This document shows, piece by piece, positions 48,902 through 57,731 of a stretch of 60,565 nt of DNA; the first letter of the stretch is position 1, and the number at the start of each line of letters is the position of its first letter. Origin of the DNA: Trichococcus sp. (lineage in GTDB: Bacteria; Bacillota; Bacilli; Lactobacillales; Aerococcaceae); contig JASKKA010000005.1 of assembly GCA_030153215.1 (NCBI GenBank), positions 1 to 60,565 of the forward strand. Reading direction: 5' to 3'. The notes under the pieces are model-generated. The model did not search any database. It was not told where the DNA came from and saw nothing but the letters and a program-made list of their open reading frames with translations. The position numbers and the translations under genes are program-made.

Positions 48902-48930
48902 AATTTATCATGGGCAACAGGCTTTGTCAA
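48902..48930 (-). promoter_or_regulatory. hrcA-grpE-dnaK-dnaJ promoter
   Basis: TTGACA (48925-48930) and TAAATT (48902-48907) are 17 bases apart on the minus strand, with CIRCE starting 9 bases downstream of the -10. Confidence 0.8.
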
Positions 48931-48984
48931 CGGAATACAATCATTTTTCGTAACATTATTGGCACCTCATGGCAATGAACCCAT

Positions 48985-50115
48985 TCACACCAGGAACGAA
49001 CGGAATACTTCATTACCGAGGAAAACACCTCTGGGGGTCAAACGGATTCTGTCGCCGTCGATCAGAATCAGGCCGTCCGCAACCAAGTCGGAAACGACGG
49101 AAGCATAATGGTCCAACAGCGGGGTTTTGAATTTATCAGCAAAATGTCTTTGGCTGACGCCGACCATCGTACGCAGACCCAGAATCATCTCTTCTTCCAT
49201 CTGTTCCTGTTTCGACAATTGCTGCTGACGGATAATCGGCAGACTGTTCTCGCGCAATGGCGCCAAATACTGTTGGATCGGTCCATGATTATGGTAGCGG
49301 ATCCCATCGATATAGCCGTGCGCACCTGCCCCGAAACCGAAATAGGACTCATTTTTCCAATAGGTGAGATTGTGTTGGGATTCATAACCCGGAATCGCAA
49401 AGTTGGAGATTTCGTATTGATTCCTGCCATTTTTTGACATCGTCTCGATGGCAAGGGCGTACATATCTGCCTCTGTGTCTTCCGAAGGCAACGGCAGTTT
49501 CCCCTGACGCATCAGGTTATAGAACACCGTTTTGTTTTCGAGAATCAAGGCATAAATAGAATAATGCGGCAAATCCAATTCCAAGGCTTTTTTCAGACTG
49601 TCTTCAAAATCGGCCATCGTTTGGTTCGGCAGGCGGAAGATCAGATCGATGGTCATATTTTCGAATCCGGCTCTGCGGGCATCAGCCACGGAAGTGTACA
49701 CTTGCTCGGCTGTATGGATGCGGCCGATTTTTTTCAGGATGTCGTTATTGAAGGATTGGACCCCCATGCTCAAACGGTTGACTCCATAATCACGCATGAT
49801 TTTCAGTTTTTCAAAGGAAACACTTTCCGGATTGGCTTCCATCGTGAACTCAGCGCCATTCGGCAAGGAATAGGTGCTGCGGATCCCGTTCAAGAGTTTC
49901 TCGAGTTGGCGCTCATTCAGGGTCGTCGGTGTGCCCCCGCCGATATAAAACGTACTTATTTCTTCTTTTGGATGCAGTTGTTTCGACAAGTGCATTTCCT
50001 TTATCAGAGCATCCACGTATTCATCGACCGGTTGCCCTTCCAAAAATACTTTATTGAAGTCGCAATAGAAGCAGATGTGCTCGCAGAAAGGGATGTGCAA
50101 ATACGCCGCCGCCAT
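48985..50115 (-). CDS. hemW: Radical SAM heme chaperone HemW (HemN-like)
   Basis: The N-terminal YLHIPFCEHICFYCDFNKVF holds the CxxxCxxC iron-sulfur motif (Cys11, 15, 18) followed by DF, the HemW pattern; true HemN has a fourth Cys at that point. GGGTPTTL and GVQSFNNDILKKIGR follow. HemW proteins bind heme and are thought to insert it into target proteins, so annotation as coproporphyrinogen oxidase would be wrong. 376 residues. The ATG abuts the ribF stop. Confidence 0.92.
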   Translation of the reverse strand: MAAAYLHIPFCEHICFYCDFNKVFLEGQPVDEYVDALIKEMHLSKQLHPKEEISTFYIGGGTPTTLNERQLEKLLNGIRSTYSLPNGAEFTMEANPESVSFEKLKIMRDYGVNRLSMGVQSFNNDILKKIGRIHTAEQVYTSVADARRAGFENMTIDLIFRLPNQTMADFEDSLKKALELDLPHYSIYALILENKTVFYNLMRQGKLPLPSEDTEADMYALAIETMSKNGRNQYEISNFAIPGYESQHNLTYWKNESYFGFGAGAHGYIDGIRYHNHGPIQQYLAPLRENSLPIIRQQQLSKQEQMEEEMILGLRTMVGVSQRHFADKFKTPLLDHYASVVSDLVADGLILIDGDRIRLTPRGVFLGNEVFRSFLV

Positions 50116-51078
50116 CTAGAGAATCACCTCATCCAATGGGTGATCCTCAAAATAGGCGATCGTTTCCGCTTCATCGCTTTTCAGCTGAGCAATCAGCTGG
50201 TCGACGCCGGAAAATTTGATTTCGCTGCGGATAAAATGGTGCCATCTGACAGCTACGTCCTCACCGTAAATCATTTTGTCGAAGTCCAGAATATACACTT
50301 CCACGGTTTTGTCGCGGCCGGCTTCAAAAGTGATGTTGTGCCCGATTGAAGCCGTGCCGCGGTACCAGGTTCCATTCACTCGGATGCTGACGATGTAGAC
50401 GCCGTTTCTTGGTAGACGAGTGTGTTTTTCGATCTGGATATTTGCAGTCGGAAACCCCAACAGCCTGCCTCGTGCATCGCCATGGATGACCGTCCCTTCA
50501 ATCTGATACACATAGCCTAAATATTCATTCGCTTTTTCCATATTCCCTTCGACTAGTGCTTCACGGATGTGCGTGGAACTGATTTTTTCGGTTTCATTCT
50601 TCAATTCGGGAACTTCGATGACTTCGAAGCGGCTTTTCGCGTAATCCACCAACAGTTTCATATTCGCTGTCTCTCTTGGACCATAGGTGTAATCAAAACC
50701 GGCGACAACTGCAGCAGCATGCAGCCCGCAAATGTATTGGTCGACAAATTCCTGAGGCCGTAAAGAGGCGAATGCCGATGTGAATGAGACGACAAAGAAA
50801 TAATCAACGCCTAAGCCCTCGAGAATTTCGGCTTTGCGGTTGACGGTGGACAAATATTGCATCGTTTCCGGGTTCATTTTCTGAAAAACAATGCTCGGGT
50901 GATGATTGAAGCTCATGACAGCAAGTTTGAGGTTCTTCTTTTCGGCAACTTCCCTTGCTCTTTTGATCACTTCTTGGTGGCCTCTGTGGACCCCATCAAA
51001 ATATCCCAATGCCAACACCATTTGCTCGTCGGGTATCAGTTTTTGGTCATAGGGATGATGCATATGTATTATTTCCAT
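50116..51078 (-). CDS. ribF: Bifunctional riboflavin kinase/FAD synthetase
   Basis: Makes FMN and then FAD. The N-terminal nucleotidyltransferase domain has LALGYFDGVHRGHQEVI (about 22); the C-terminal kinase domain has GRLLGFPTANIQ (about 195). The ATG at 51078 (320 residues) has AAGGAG about 11 bases upstream; the longer in-frame reading overlaps truB with non-homologous residues. It follows truB by 22 bases, the usual truB-ribF pair. Its FAD serves AhpF and TrmFO, both in this window. Confidence 0.95.
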   Translation of the reverse strand: MEIIHMHHPYDQKLIPDEQMVLALGYFDGVHRGHQEVIKRAREVAEKKNLKLAVMSFNHHPSIVFQKMNPETMQYLSTVNRKAEILEGLGVDYFFVVSFTSAFASLRPQEFVDQYICGLHAAAVVAGFDYTYGPRETANMKLLVDYAKSRFEVIEVPELKNETEKISSTHIREALVEGNMEKANEYLGYVYQIEGTVIHGDARGRLLGFPTANIQIEKHTRLPRNGVYIVSIRVNGTWYRGTASIGHNITFEAGRDKTVEVYILDFDKMIYGEDVAVRWHHFIRSEIKFSGVDQLIAQLKSDEAETIAYFEDHPLDEVIL

Positions 51079-51100
51079 TGCGTAAGCAACTCCTTGCTGA

Positions 51101-52012
51101 TTATGATAGGAACATTTTCCTGGGTTTGATGTATGCGGCTTTGGTCGGATGCGGTTCGTACATCGCCACGATTTTGCCTTGATGGGTGAATAGGACCGGG
51201 CCGTCCATTGTTTCGAAAGGTCCCTCTTTCGGCAGAACTGCACCATTTTTCACTTTATCCCACAGTTCATCGTCAAGCGCAAGCTGCTGAAACGTTTCGA
51301 ATACAGAGTCGATTGGCTTCAGATGTGCGTCGATTTCGTTGATTGTCATTGCTTCAGCAACTTGCTGCAGCGTCAGACAATCAGCCTTCGTGAAGGATCC
51401 GCTCATGGTACGGGTGAGGCTTGACATGTAAGCCGGATAACCCAGTGAAGCGCCCAAATCGACAGCCAACGTCCGCACATAAGTCCCTTTCCCGCAGGTG
51501 ACCCGGAAGCGCCAGGACATGGTTTGGTCTTCTGCATGATAGACGGTTTCTGAAATCCGCTCAAAACTCATGACGAGAATGGTCCTTTGCGGCCTTTCGA
51601 CAGTCAAACCTTTACGGGCATATTCGTACAGCCTTTTCCCGTTCACCTTGACCGCGGAATACATCGGCGGAACTTGGATGCTTTCGCCGATCATGGATTC
51701 CATCGCTGCATCGATTTCAGCTAATGAAAGAGCTTGATCGACCGGTTTTTTCGCAATCGTCTCCCCTTGGCTGTCCTCAGTCGTTGTGGCGACACCTACA
51801 GTGATTTCCCCTTCATAGGCTTTATCCGTGTCCGTCAGAAACTCGACGACTTTTGTGGCTTTCCCGATGCAGATCGGCAAAACGCCATCAACTTCCGGAT
51901 CCAATGTGCCGGTATGCCCGACTTTTTTAGTTTTCAGTATTTTTCTCAACTTGAATACGCAGTCGTGACTTGTCATGCCGCGTTCTTTCCATAAAGGCAA
52001 TATTCCATCCAT
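51101..52012 (-). CDS. truB: tRNA pseudouridine(55) synthase
   Basis: Modifies U55 in the T-loop of tRNA. The catalytic Asp is in GHTGTLDPEVDGVLPI (about 38); PPMYSAVKVNGKRLYEYAR and the C-terminal PUA-like part are present. The ATG at 52012 (303 residues) has AAGTGGG upstream; a TTG nine codons earlier is possible but less like family N-termini. Promoter at 52047. First gene of a truB-ribF-hemW set. Confidence 0.94.
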   Translation of the reverse strand: MDGILPLWKERGMTSHDCVFKLRKILKTKKVGHTGTLDPEVDGVLPICIGKATKVVEFLTDTDKAYEGEITVGVATTTEDSQGETIAKKPVDQALSLAEIDAAMESMIGESIQVPPMYSAVKVNGKRLYEYARKGLTVERPQRTILVMSFERISETVYHAEDQTMSWRFRVTCGKGTYVRTLAVDLGASLGYPAYMSSLTRTMSGSFTKADCLTLQQVAEAMTINEIDAHLKPIDSVFETFQQLALDDELWDKVKNGAVLPKEGPFETMDGPVLFTHQGKIVAMYEPHPTKAAYIKPRKMFLS

Positions 52013-52046
52013 ATATTTGTAACCCACTTTCTTCTGCAACTAACCT

Positions 52047-52055
52047 ATTATAGCA
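52047..52055 (-). promoter_or_regulatory. Extended -10 promoter of truB
   Basis: TGCTATAAT on the minus strand (hexamer 52047-52052) is an extended -10 about 35 bases before the truB ATG; the -35 is weak. Confidence 0.6.
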
Positions 52056-52122
52056 TAATCTATTCTACAGGAAAAAACATCAAGATTTGAAGAATATGCT
52101 TATGATGAGGAGGATATCTGCG

Positions 52123-52150
52123 TTACTTTTCCCTGAAAATCTGCTATGCT
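52123..52150 (+). promoter_or_regulatory. degV promoter
   Basis: TTACTT (52123-52128) and TATGCT (52145-52150) are 16 bases apart on the plus strand, 35 bases before the degV ATG. Confidence 0.5.
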
Positions 52151-52184
52151 TAAAGAAATAAGACTGTACCGAAGGAGAATCAAC

Positions 52185-53036
52185 ATGCCAAACTTCAAAA
52201 TTGTGACCGATTCCACAACGGAATTGTCCGCAGAAGAAATTGACAAATATGGAATCACAATCATTCCACTTTCATCCATGATTGATACCGTGCTGTACTA
52301 TGACGGCATCACCATAACGAAACCTGAGTTCCTCGAAAAAATGACGAGCAGCAAGGAATTACCAAAATCATCCCAACCGGCCATGGGGACCTTTTTGGAT
52401 AAATACAACGAGCTGACAGCTGATGGCAGCGAAGTTTTGTCCACCCATGTCACGGAAACGCTAAGCGGAACCGTAAATTCTGCTCACCAAGCGGCTAAAC
52501 TCGCCCATGGTAAAGTTACCGTAATCGATTCAAAATTTTGCGCAAGAGCCGCCGCCTTCCAAGTATTGGAAGCAGCCAGATGTGCCGCTGAAGGCTTGAC
52601 TGTAGCGGACACATTGCCTCGGGTCACTGCCGTAAAGGATCGCACCTTGCTTTACATCAGCATCGTTAATCTGGAAAACATGGTCAAGGGCGGCCGTATC
52701 GGAAAAACGATGGGACGTATCACAACACTGCTGAACATCAAAGCGAACCTGAAAATGATCGACGGCGCCTTGACTACCGATGTCAAAGTCCGTGGCACAA
52801 AAGCGATTGTAAAACGCTACGAAGAAATCATCGCTGAATTGAAAGGGAAATACCTTGATGTTGAAGCAATCGGCGTCACGCATGTCGGTTTGTCGGAATA
52901 TTCGAACCAAATCACCGATATGCTGAAGGCCGCGTTCCCTAGCGCCCTGATGTATACTTCCTATGCCAGCGCCAGCGTCATGACCCACGCCGGCCCGGAA
53001 GCCGTCTCCTTCCAATTCCTGATGAAAAACAAATAA
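52185..53036 (+). CDS. DegV family fatty-acid-binding protein
   Basis: 283-residue DegV/FakB-type protein. It starts MPNFKIVTDSTTELSAEEID with the conserved DST motif, followed by SSQPAMGTF (about 63), THVTETLSGTVNSA (about 88) with the GT pair that contacts the carboxylate, and VKGGRIGK (about 168). FakB relatives present fatty acids to the kinase FakA for phospholipid synthesis; no fakA is in the window. AAGGAGAATCAAC precedes the ATG at 52185. Confidence 0.88.
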   Translation: MPNFKIVTDSTTELSAEEIDKYGITIIPLSSMIDTVLYYDGITITKPEFLEKMTSSKELPKSSQPAMGTFLDKYNELTADGSEVLSTHVTETLSGTVNSAHQAAKLAHGKVTVIDSKFCARAAAFQVLEAARCAAEGLTVADTLPRVTAVKDRTLLYISIVNLENMVKGGRIGKTMGRITTLLNIKANLKMIDGALTTDVKVRGTKAIVKRYEEIIAELKGKYLDVEAIGVTHVGLSEYSNQITDMLKAAFPSALMYTSYASASVMTHAGPEAVSFQFLMKNK

Positions 53037-53037
53037 A

Positions 53038-53078
53038 AAATGCCGCTATTTCCCATCCGGAAGATAGCGGCATTTTCT
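53038..53078. terminator. Bidirectional terminator between degV and DUF1294 gene
   Basis: AAATGCCGCTAT (53038-53049) and ATAGCGGCATTT (53064-53075) form a 12-base stem. T-rich tracts follow on both strands, serving the two convergent genes. Confidence 0.88.
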
Positions 53079-53080
53079 TT

Positions 53081-53344
53081 TCATAAAAATATGATATAGG
53101 AGGTTATACCAGTCACGAGTGTGCCCAAAGCGAAGACGACTTTGAAGTTCAGGTGTTTGGTTTTATGGCGGAAATGATGCATCCCCAGGAATCCTCCCAG
53201 GCCGCCCCCGAATAACCCGAGCAGGAGCAGATTGCGTTCCGGTATGCGCCAAGCTTTTTGCCGCGCTCTCTTTTTGTCGATGCCCATCATGATGAAAAGC
53301 AATGCGTTCACCAAGACAAAATAGACAAGAACTTGATTTCTCAT
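53081..53344 (-). CDS. DUF1294 family membrane protein
   Basis: 87-residue protein with three hydrophobic stretches (about 5-22, 38-52 and 68-86). The family motif is visible as MGIDKKRARQKAWRIPE (about 20-36) and GGGLGGFLGMHHFRHKTKH (about 46-64). No function is established for this family. Its ATG overlaps the pepT stop by four bases, so it is translationally coupled to pepT; this may just reflect compact packing. Confidence 0.85.
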   Translation of the reverse strand: MRNQVLVYFVLVNALLFIMMGIDKKRARQKAWRIPERNLLLLGLFGGGLGGFLGMHHFRHKTKHLNFKVVFALGTLVTGITSYIIFL

Positions 53345-54582
53345 AGTTTTTCGTATCCTTGGCTTTGTCTGATGATTTCCACTATGACAGCAGCTGCTTT
53401 TTCCATTGATTCGACAGACACAAATTCATAGCGCCCGTGGAAGTTTTCTCCTCCGGCAAAGATATTTGGTGTCGGCAGACCCATGAAGGATAGCTTCGAT
53501 CCATCCGTCCCGCCACGGATAGGTTCGATGATCGGGGTGATCCCCAACGACTTCATTGCTGCTTCAGCCAGATCGACAGGCCGCATATCTTCTTTCAGCA
53601 CTTCCCCCATGTTGTAATACTGATCGTGCATTTCGATGGTGATGCGCTCTTCGGAAAGCTCCGTGTTCATGCGTTCCGCAAGGTCAATCATGATCGTTTT
53701 CCTGTCCTCAAACATTGCCTTATCATGATCCCTGATGATGTAGGTCATTATGCTTTCTTCGACATTGCCTTCAATGCCCAACAGGTGATAAAAACCTTCG
53801 CGCTTTTCGGTTTTTTCCGGAACTTCATTTTGCGGCAAAGCGCTGTCGTAGGAGATGGCCAATTTGATCGCATTCACCATCGTGTCCTTGGCAGTGCCCG
53901 GATGCACATTTTTGCCCTGGATTGTTACAATCGCTTGTGCTGCATTGAAGCTTTCGTATTCGAGTTCTCCCAACGGACCTCCGTCCATCGTATAGGCAAA
54001 GTCACAAGCGAAACCGGCCACATCAAAAAGATCAGCACCGCGGCCGATTTCTTCATCCGGTCCGAAAGCGACTTTGATGTCCCCGTGTTCGATATTGTCT
54101 GTTGCTTTTATTGTTTCCAAAGCGGTGATGATTTCTGCTATGCCGGCTTTGTCGTCCGCACCCAACAACGTTTTACCATCGGTGGTGATCAACGTCTGGC
54201 CGATGTAGTTCTTCAGCGCAGGGAAGTCCTTCGGCGAAAGCGTCAGCTGTGTTTCCGCATCCAAAATCAAATCGTTTCCCGCATAGTGATTCCAAATAAG
54301 CGGATTTACATTTGCCGCTTCAAAATCAGCTGTGTCCATATGGGCGATGAACCCGATTGTAGGGAACACTTTTTCTGAGTTGCGCGGCAAAAGTGCCGTT
54401 ACGAATCCATTGGCAGGATTGTATTGAATATCCGAAAGGCCGATAGCTTCCAGTTCCGGCATCAACACAGTTTTTGCGAATTCCACCTGATTTTGGGTGG
54501 AAGGCACCGTCAGACTTTTCTCATCCGATCTTGTTTCGAATTTTATATATTTCAAAAAACGGTCCACTAATTTTTCTTGCAT
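53341..54582 (-). CDS. pepT: Peptidase T (tripeptide aminopeptidase)
   Basis: Zinc M20-family aminopeptidase that releases N-terminal residues from tripeptides in the cytoplasm. Metal and catalytic motifs: FIAHMDTADF (about 80), LLGADDKAGIAEI (about 138) and GPDEEIGRGAD (about 173), with EPIRGGTDGSKLSFMGLPTP near the end. 413 residues, the usual length. It follows the nif3-like gene by about 14 bases. Confidence 0.96.
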   Translation of the reverse strand: MQEKLVDRFLKYIKFETRSDEKSLTVPSTQNQVEFAKTVLMPELEAIGLSDIQYNPANGFVTALLPRNSEKVFPTIGFIAHMDTADFEAANVNPLIWNHYAGNDLILDAETQLTLSPKDFPALKNYIGQTLITTDGKTLLGADDKAGIAEIITALETIKATDNIEHGDIKVAFGPDEEIGRGADLFDVAGFACDFAYTMDGGPLGELEYESFNAAQAIVTIQGKNVHPGTAKDTMVNAIKLAISYDSALPQNEVPEKTEKREGFYHLLGIEGNVEESIMTYIIRDHDKAMFEDRKTIMIDLAERMNTELSEERITIEMHDQYYNMGEVLKEDMRPVDLAEAAMKSLGITPIIEPIRGGTDGSKLSFMGLPTPNIFAGGENFHGRYEFVSVESMEKAAAVIVEIIRQSQGYEKL

Positions 54583-54596
54583 TCATTGACATCCTC

Positions 54597-55730
54597 TCAC
54601 AATTGACTGTCGAAAATGAAAGGATCCGTATTGATTTCGGAAGCGATGACTTCCAGATCCCATTCATTTTCCTCTTTCCATTCATTAAATAATTCCAACA
54701 GTTTTGGTTTGCAGATCTGTTCGATATGGTGGCCTGGGTCGATGACGGTCAGTCCATCAGCCTGCATATCATGGGCCGTATGGTAGTAGACATCTCCGGT
54801 GATGTAAACATCTGCTCCCTTCCGGATTGCTTTCCGGTAGTATTTACCGGCATCTCCACCGCAGATGGCAACGCGACTGATCGTCTGATCCAGATCCGCT
54901 GCGATGAAGCGCAAGCCTTCGATCTGAAAAACATCCTTTACGTACTGGATAAAGGAACGCAACGACATCGGCAAGGCCAGATTGCCGACTCTTCCCAGAC
55001 CGTATTCGCGCTGAAAATTATTGATTGTGTATATTTCATAGATGGGCTCTTCGTAAGGATGCGATTCATGTAGCGCCTCCAATACGTCCGCCAAGTACTT
55101 GTCTTCGACAATCATCTCGATTTTCTTTTCCTGCACTGCTTCAGGTTCATTTATGTGTCCAATGGCTGGTTTTGCGCCTTCTAGCGGCGTAAAGCGGCCG
55201 ACCCCTTGCGCCTCGTAGGAACAGTGGCTGTATTCGTCGGAAATGTTCCCGGCCCCCGCACCGGTCATAGCCAGGCGAACACGATTGCATTCGCCATTCG
55301 GCACGCATACGGATATTTTTTTTACGGGAACGCGCTTGGTGACATCCATTATTTCCACGTCCAGCAGACCCAGTGCCTCAGAGAGCCAATCGTTCATCCC
55401 GTTATCCGAGTTGTCCAGATTCGTATGGGCAGCATAGACGCTGATGTCATGCTTCAGCAGATCAACATACATTTTCGTTTGCCTATCGGAAACGTCCAGT
55501 TTTTTTAACGGTCGGTAGATAGGCGGATGATGGGAAAAAATAAAATCGACTTGCTTTTCGATAGCTTCCTGAACAACTTCCGGACGGACATCCAGCGTCA
55601 CCAGAATACGGCTGACGGGACGGCTCAAATCACCCAAATGTAGACCCACCGGATCCCCTTCTTCTGCCAACCAAGTCGGAACATGCGATTCGAATAACTC
55701 GATGAATTCATAACCAGTAATGCTTCTCAT
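54597..55730 (-). CDS. Nif3-like dinuclear metal center protein (YqfO/DUF34)
   Basis: 377-residue toroid-forming protein with the metal-site motif FSHHPPIYRPLKK (about 65) and HTNLDNSDNGMNDWL (about 101). An inserted PII-like domain lies between about residues 135 and 235 (VCVPNGECNRVRLAMTGAGAG). Often annotated GTP cyclohydrolase I type 2, but the physiological role is uncertain. The ATG overlaps the trmK stop by four bases (ATGA), the conserved yqfN-yqfO pair of Firmicutes. Confidence 0.93.
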   Translation of the reverse strand: MRSITGYEFIELFESHVPTWLAEEGDPVGLHLGDLSRPVSRILVTLDVRPEVVQEAIEKQVDFIFSHHPPIYRPLKKLDVSDRQTKMYVDLLKHDISVYAAHTNLDNSDNGMNDWLSEALGLLDVEIMDVTKRVPVKKISVCVPNGECNRVRLAMTGAGAGNISDEYSHCSYEAQGVGRFTPLEGAKPAIGHINEPEAVQEKKIEMIVEDKYLADVLEALHESHPYEEPIYEIYTINNFQREYGLGRVGNLALPMSLRSFIQYVKDVFQIEGLRFIAADLDQTISRVAICGGDAGKYYRKAIRKGADVYITGDVYYHTAHDMQADGLTVIDPGHHIEQICKPKLLELFNEWKEENEWDLEVIASEINTDPFIFDSQL

Positions 55731-56428
55731 TCCAGCACCTCTTTAATTTCATTGATTTTATTGATCACTTGTTGCTCTTTTTCGTTCAGATTGTTGCTTG
55801 CTTTTTGCATGCTGTCCAATATGTATTGGCATTTCTCGATTTCGGATAACCACTTTTTGCGGAAAACATCATTTTTTTTCTGAAGCAAGAAACGGCCGAA
55901 GCTGTATTCGAGCTCAGAGTATGTTTCCGCCGTTTCTGCTTTTTCGGCGACGATGATTTCATAAATTTTTCCGTTTTCTTCCAATATCGTTTCATCAATG
56001 ATTTTGTATTGGTGCCCGATCAGCCATTCACGCAGTTTCTTTTCCCCATTGTTGGGTTGAAGGATTAACCGTTCCACACCAACCAATTTATTTTTTAGTC
56101 TGCCTTTTTCCAGGATTTTGGAAATCAAGTCCCCACCCATTCCACAGATGGTGACGACATTTATGTGATCCATCGGCTCGATCACATCCATGCCATCGCC
56201 AAGTCTGGCGGTGACGCGATCGCTGACTCCTGATGTTCTGATCTGTTCCGCTGCCGATTCGAATGGGCCTTTCACAACTTCCCCCGCCAATGCGTAGCTG
56301 ATGACGGCGCGCGCTGCCAACACACAAGGCAAGTAAGCGTGATCCGAGCCTATATCGGCCAGTCTGGCATTTTCCGGAACAAACCCTGCGACTGTCTCGA
56401 GTCTTACGGATAATTGTTGATTGTTCAA
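55727..56428 (-). CDS. trmK: tRNA (adenine(22)-N(1))-methyltransferase TrmK
   Basis: SAM-dependent enzyme that makes m1A22 in bacterial tRNAs. The SAM-binding motif I is LADIGSDHAYLP (about 23); ICGMGGDLISKIL and LILQPNNGEKKLREWL are family motifs. The C-terminal part (about 170-233) is a helical coiled coil. The start is put at TTG 56428, seven bases after GGAGG, giving 233 residues and the usual N-terminus (MNNQQLSVRLETVA). An ATG two codons earlier is only one base from GGAGG. Extended -10 TGCTAGAAT near 56465-56473. Confidence 0.92.
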   Translation of the reverse strand: MNNQQLSVRLETVAGFVPENARLADIGSDHAYLPCVLAARAVISYALAGEVVKGPFESAAEQIRTSGVSDRVTARLGDGMDVIEPMDHINVVTICGMGGDLISKILEKGRLKNKLVGVERLILQPNNGEKKLREWLIGHQYKIIDETILEENGKIYEIIVAEKAETAETYSELEYSFGRFLLQKKNDVFRKKWLSEIEKCQYILDSMQKASNNLNEKEQQVINKINEIKEVLE

Positions 56429-56532
56429 CCTCATCCCTCCATTTCCATTTTTGCTGATAGTACCATTCTAGCATAATTCCATTTCATATATCCCATAAAT
56501 CCTTACACCACCCACAAAATGGCATAAGAAAA

Positions 56533-56554
56533 ACCCGAGTGCAATACCTCGGGT
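56533..56554 (-). terminator. Rho-independent terminator of rpoD
   Basis: ACCCGAG (56533-56539) and CTCGGGT (56548-56554) form a 7-base stem. TTTTTCTTATG follows on the minus strand. Confidence 0.75.
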
Positions 56555-56565
56555 CAGCGTGCTTA

Positions 56566-57705
56566 TTACTCAAGAAAATCTTTTAATTGTTTTGAGCGGC
56601 TTGGGTGACGCAGTTTGCGCAAAGCTTTCGCTTCGATTTGGCGGATCCGCTCGCGGGTGACGCCGAATACTTTCCCCACTTGCTCCAATGTGCGCACATT
56701 GCCGTCATCCAGGCCGAAGCGCAGACGCAAGACGTTTTCTTCACGGTCTGTCAAAGTGTCCAACACTTCCTCAAGCTGTTCTTTCAGAAGCGTTTGGGCG
56801 GTATGCTCAGCCGGGCTCAGCACTTCCTGGTCTTCGATGAAGTCGCCTAAATGGGAATCGTCTTCTTCTCCGATAGGGGTTTCCAAGGAAACGGGCTCTT
56901 GGGCGATTTTCAGGATTTCTCTGACTTTTTCAGTCGGAAGGTCCATTTCGGCACCGATTTCTTCGGGTGTCGGTTCGCGTCCCAGATCCTGCAGCAATTG
57001 CCGTTGGATCCGAACCAATTTATTGATTGTTTCGACCATATGCACAGGGATACGGATCGTTCTGGCTTGGTCGGCGATGGCACGGGTGATAGCTTGGCGA
57101 ATCCACCAAGTTGCGTAGGTGGAGAATTTGAACCCTTTGGTATGGTCGAATTTTTCGACTGCTTTCATCAGACCCATGTTACCTTCTTGGATCAGGTCCA
57201 GGAATTGCATACCACGGCCAACATAGCGTTTCGCGATGGAAACGACCAAACGCAGGTTGGCCTCGGCCAATTGTTGTTTCGCTTCCTGATCGCCTTCTTT
57301 GATGCGCAACGCCAAATTGACTTCTTCCTCTGCATTCAACAAAGGTACTCGGCCGATTTCCTTCAGATACATGCGGACCGGATCGTTGATTTTTACTCCG
57401 GGAGGCACTGCCATCGGGTCTTCTTCTTCTTCAACTTTTTTGGCTGCAACTGTTTTTTCAGGTTTCACTGCCTCTTTGGCAAGTTGGCGAGCTGTCGGGC
57501 CGCCGTCCGCGTCGACGACGCTGACACCGCCGTCTTCCATTTTTTGTATCAGTTTGTCCATGTCATCCGCGTCCAATTGGAAAGGTGTAGCGATCTTATC
57601 GGCCAACTCGTCATAGAAGACGGCCCCCAATAATTTGTGTTCTGCGATTAGCTTTTTGGTTACCTGTTCTAACGTTATACCTTGATCATTTTTTTCGATT
57701 GCCAT
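56566..57705 (-). CDS. rpoD: RNA polymerase primary sigma factor SigA
   Basis: Housekeeping sigma-70 factor of 379 residues. Region 1.1 at the N-terminus, region 1.2 ([19 protein letters not shown]), region 2 with [20 protein letters not shown] and [14 protein letters not shown] (-10 recognition and melting), region 3 and region 4.2 ([20 protein letters not shown], -35 recognition) are all clear. It follows dnaG by 26 bases, the conserved dnaG-rpoD pair, and is the factor expected to read the promoters listed here. Confidence 0.98.
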   Translation of the reverse strand: MAIEKNDQGITLEQVTKKLIAEHKLLGAVFYDELADKIATPFQLDADDMDKLIQKMEDGGVSVVDADGGPTARQLAKEAVKPEKTVAAKKVEEEEDPMAVPPGVKINDPVRMYLKEIGRVPLLNAEEEVNLALRIKEGDQEAKQQLAEANLRLVVSIAKRYVGRGMQFLDLIQEGNMGLMKAVEKFDHTKGFKFSTYATWWIRQAITRAIADQARTIRIPVHMVETINKLVRIQRQLLQDLGREPTPEEIGAEMDLPTEKVREILKIAQEPVSLETPIGEEDDSHLGDFIEDQEVLSPAEHTAQTLLKEQLEEVLDTLTDREENVLRLRFGLDDGNVRTLEQVGKVFGVTRERIRQIEAKALRKLRHPSRSKQLKDFLE

Positions 57706-57731
57706 AAAATGATTCCTCCATTCGATGCGGG

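Noticed and set aside
48985-50115. Annotation as oxygen-independent coproporphyrinogen oxidase
   Set aside because: The residue after the third cluster Cys is Asp-Phe rather than the fourth Cys of HemN, which marks HemW.
56851-57633. Plus-strand frame of 260 codons opposite rpoD
   Set aside because: Mirror of rpoD coding; its sequence is rich in Phe, Asp and Cys as expected for an antisense shadow.
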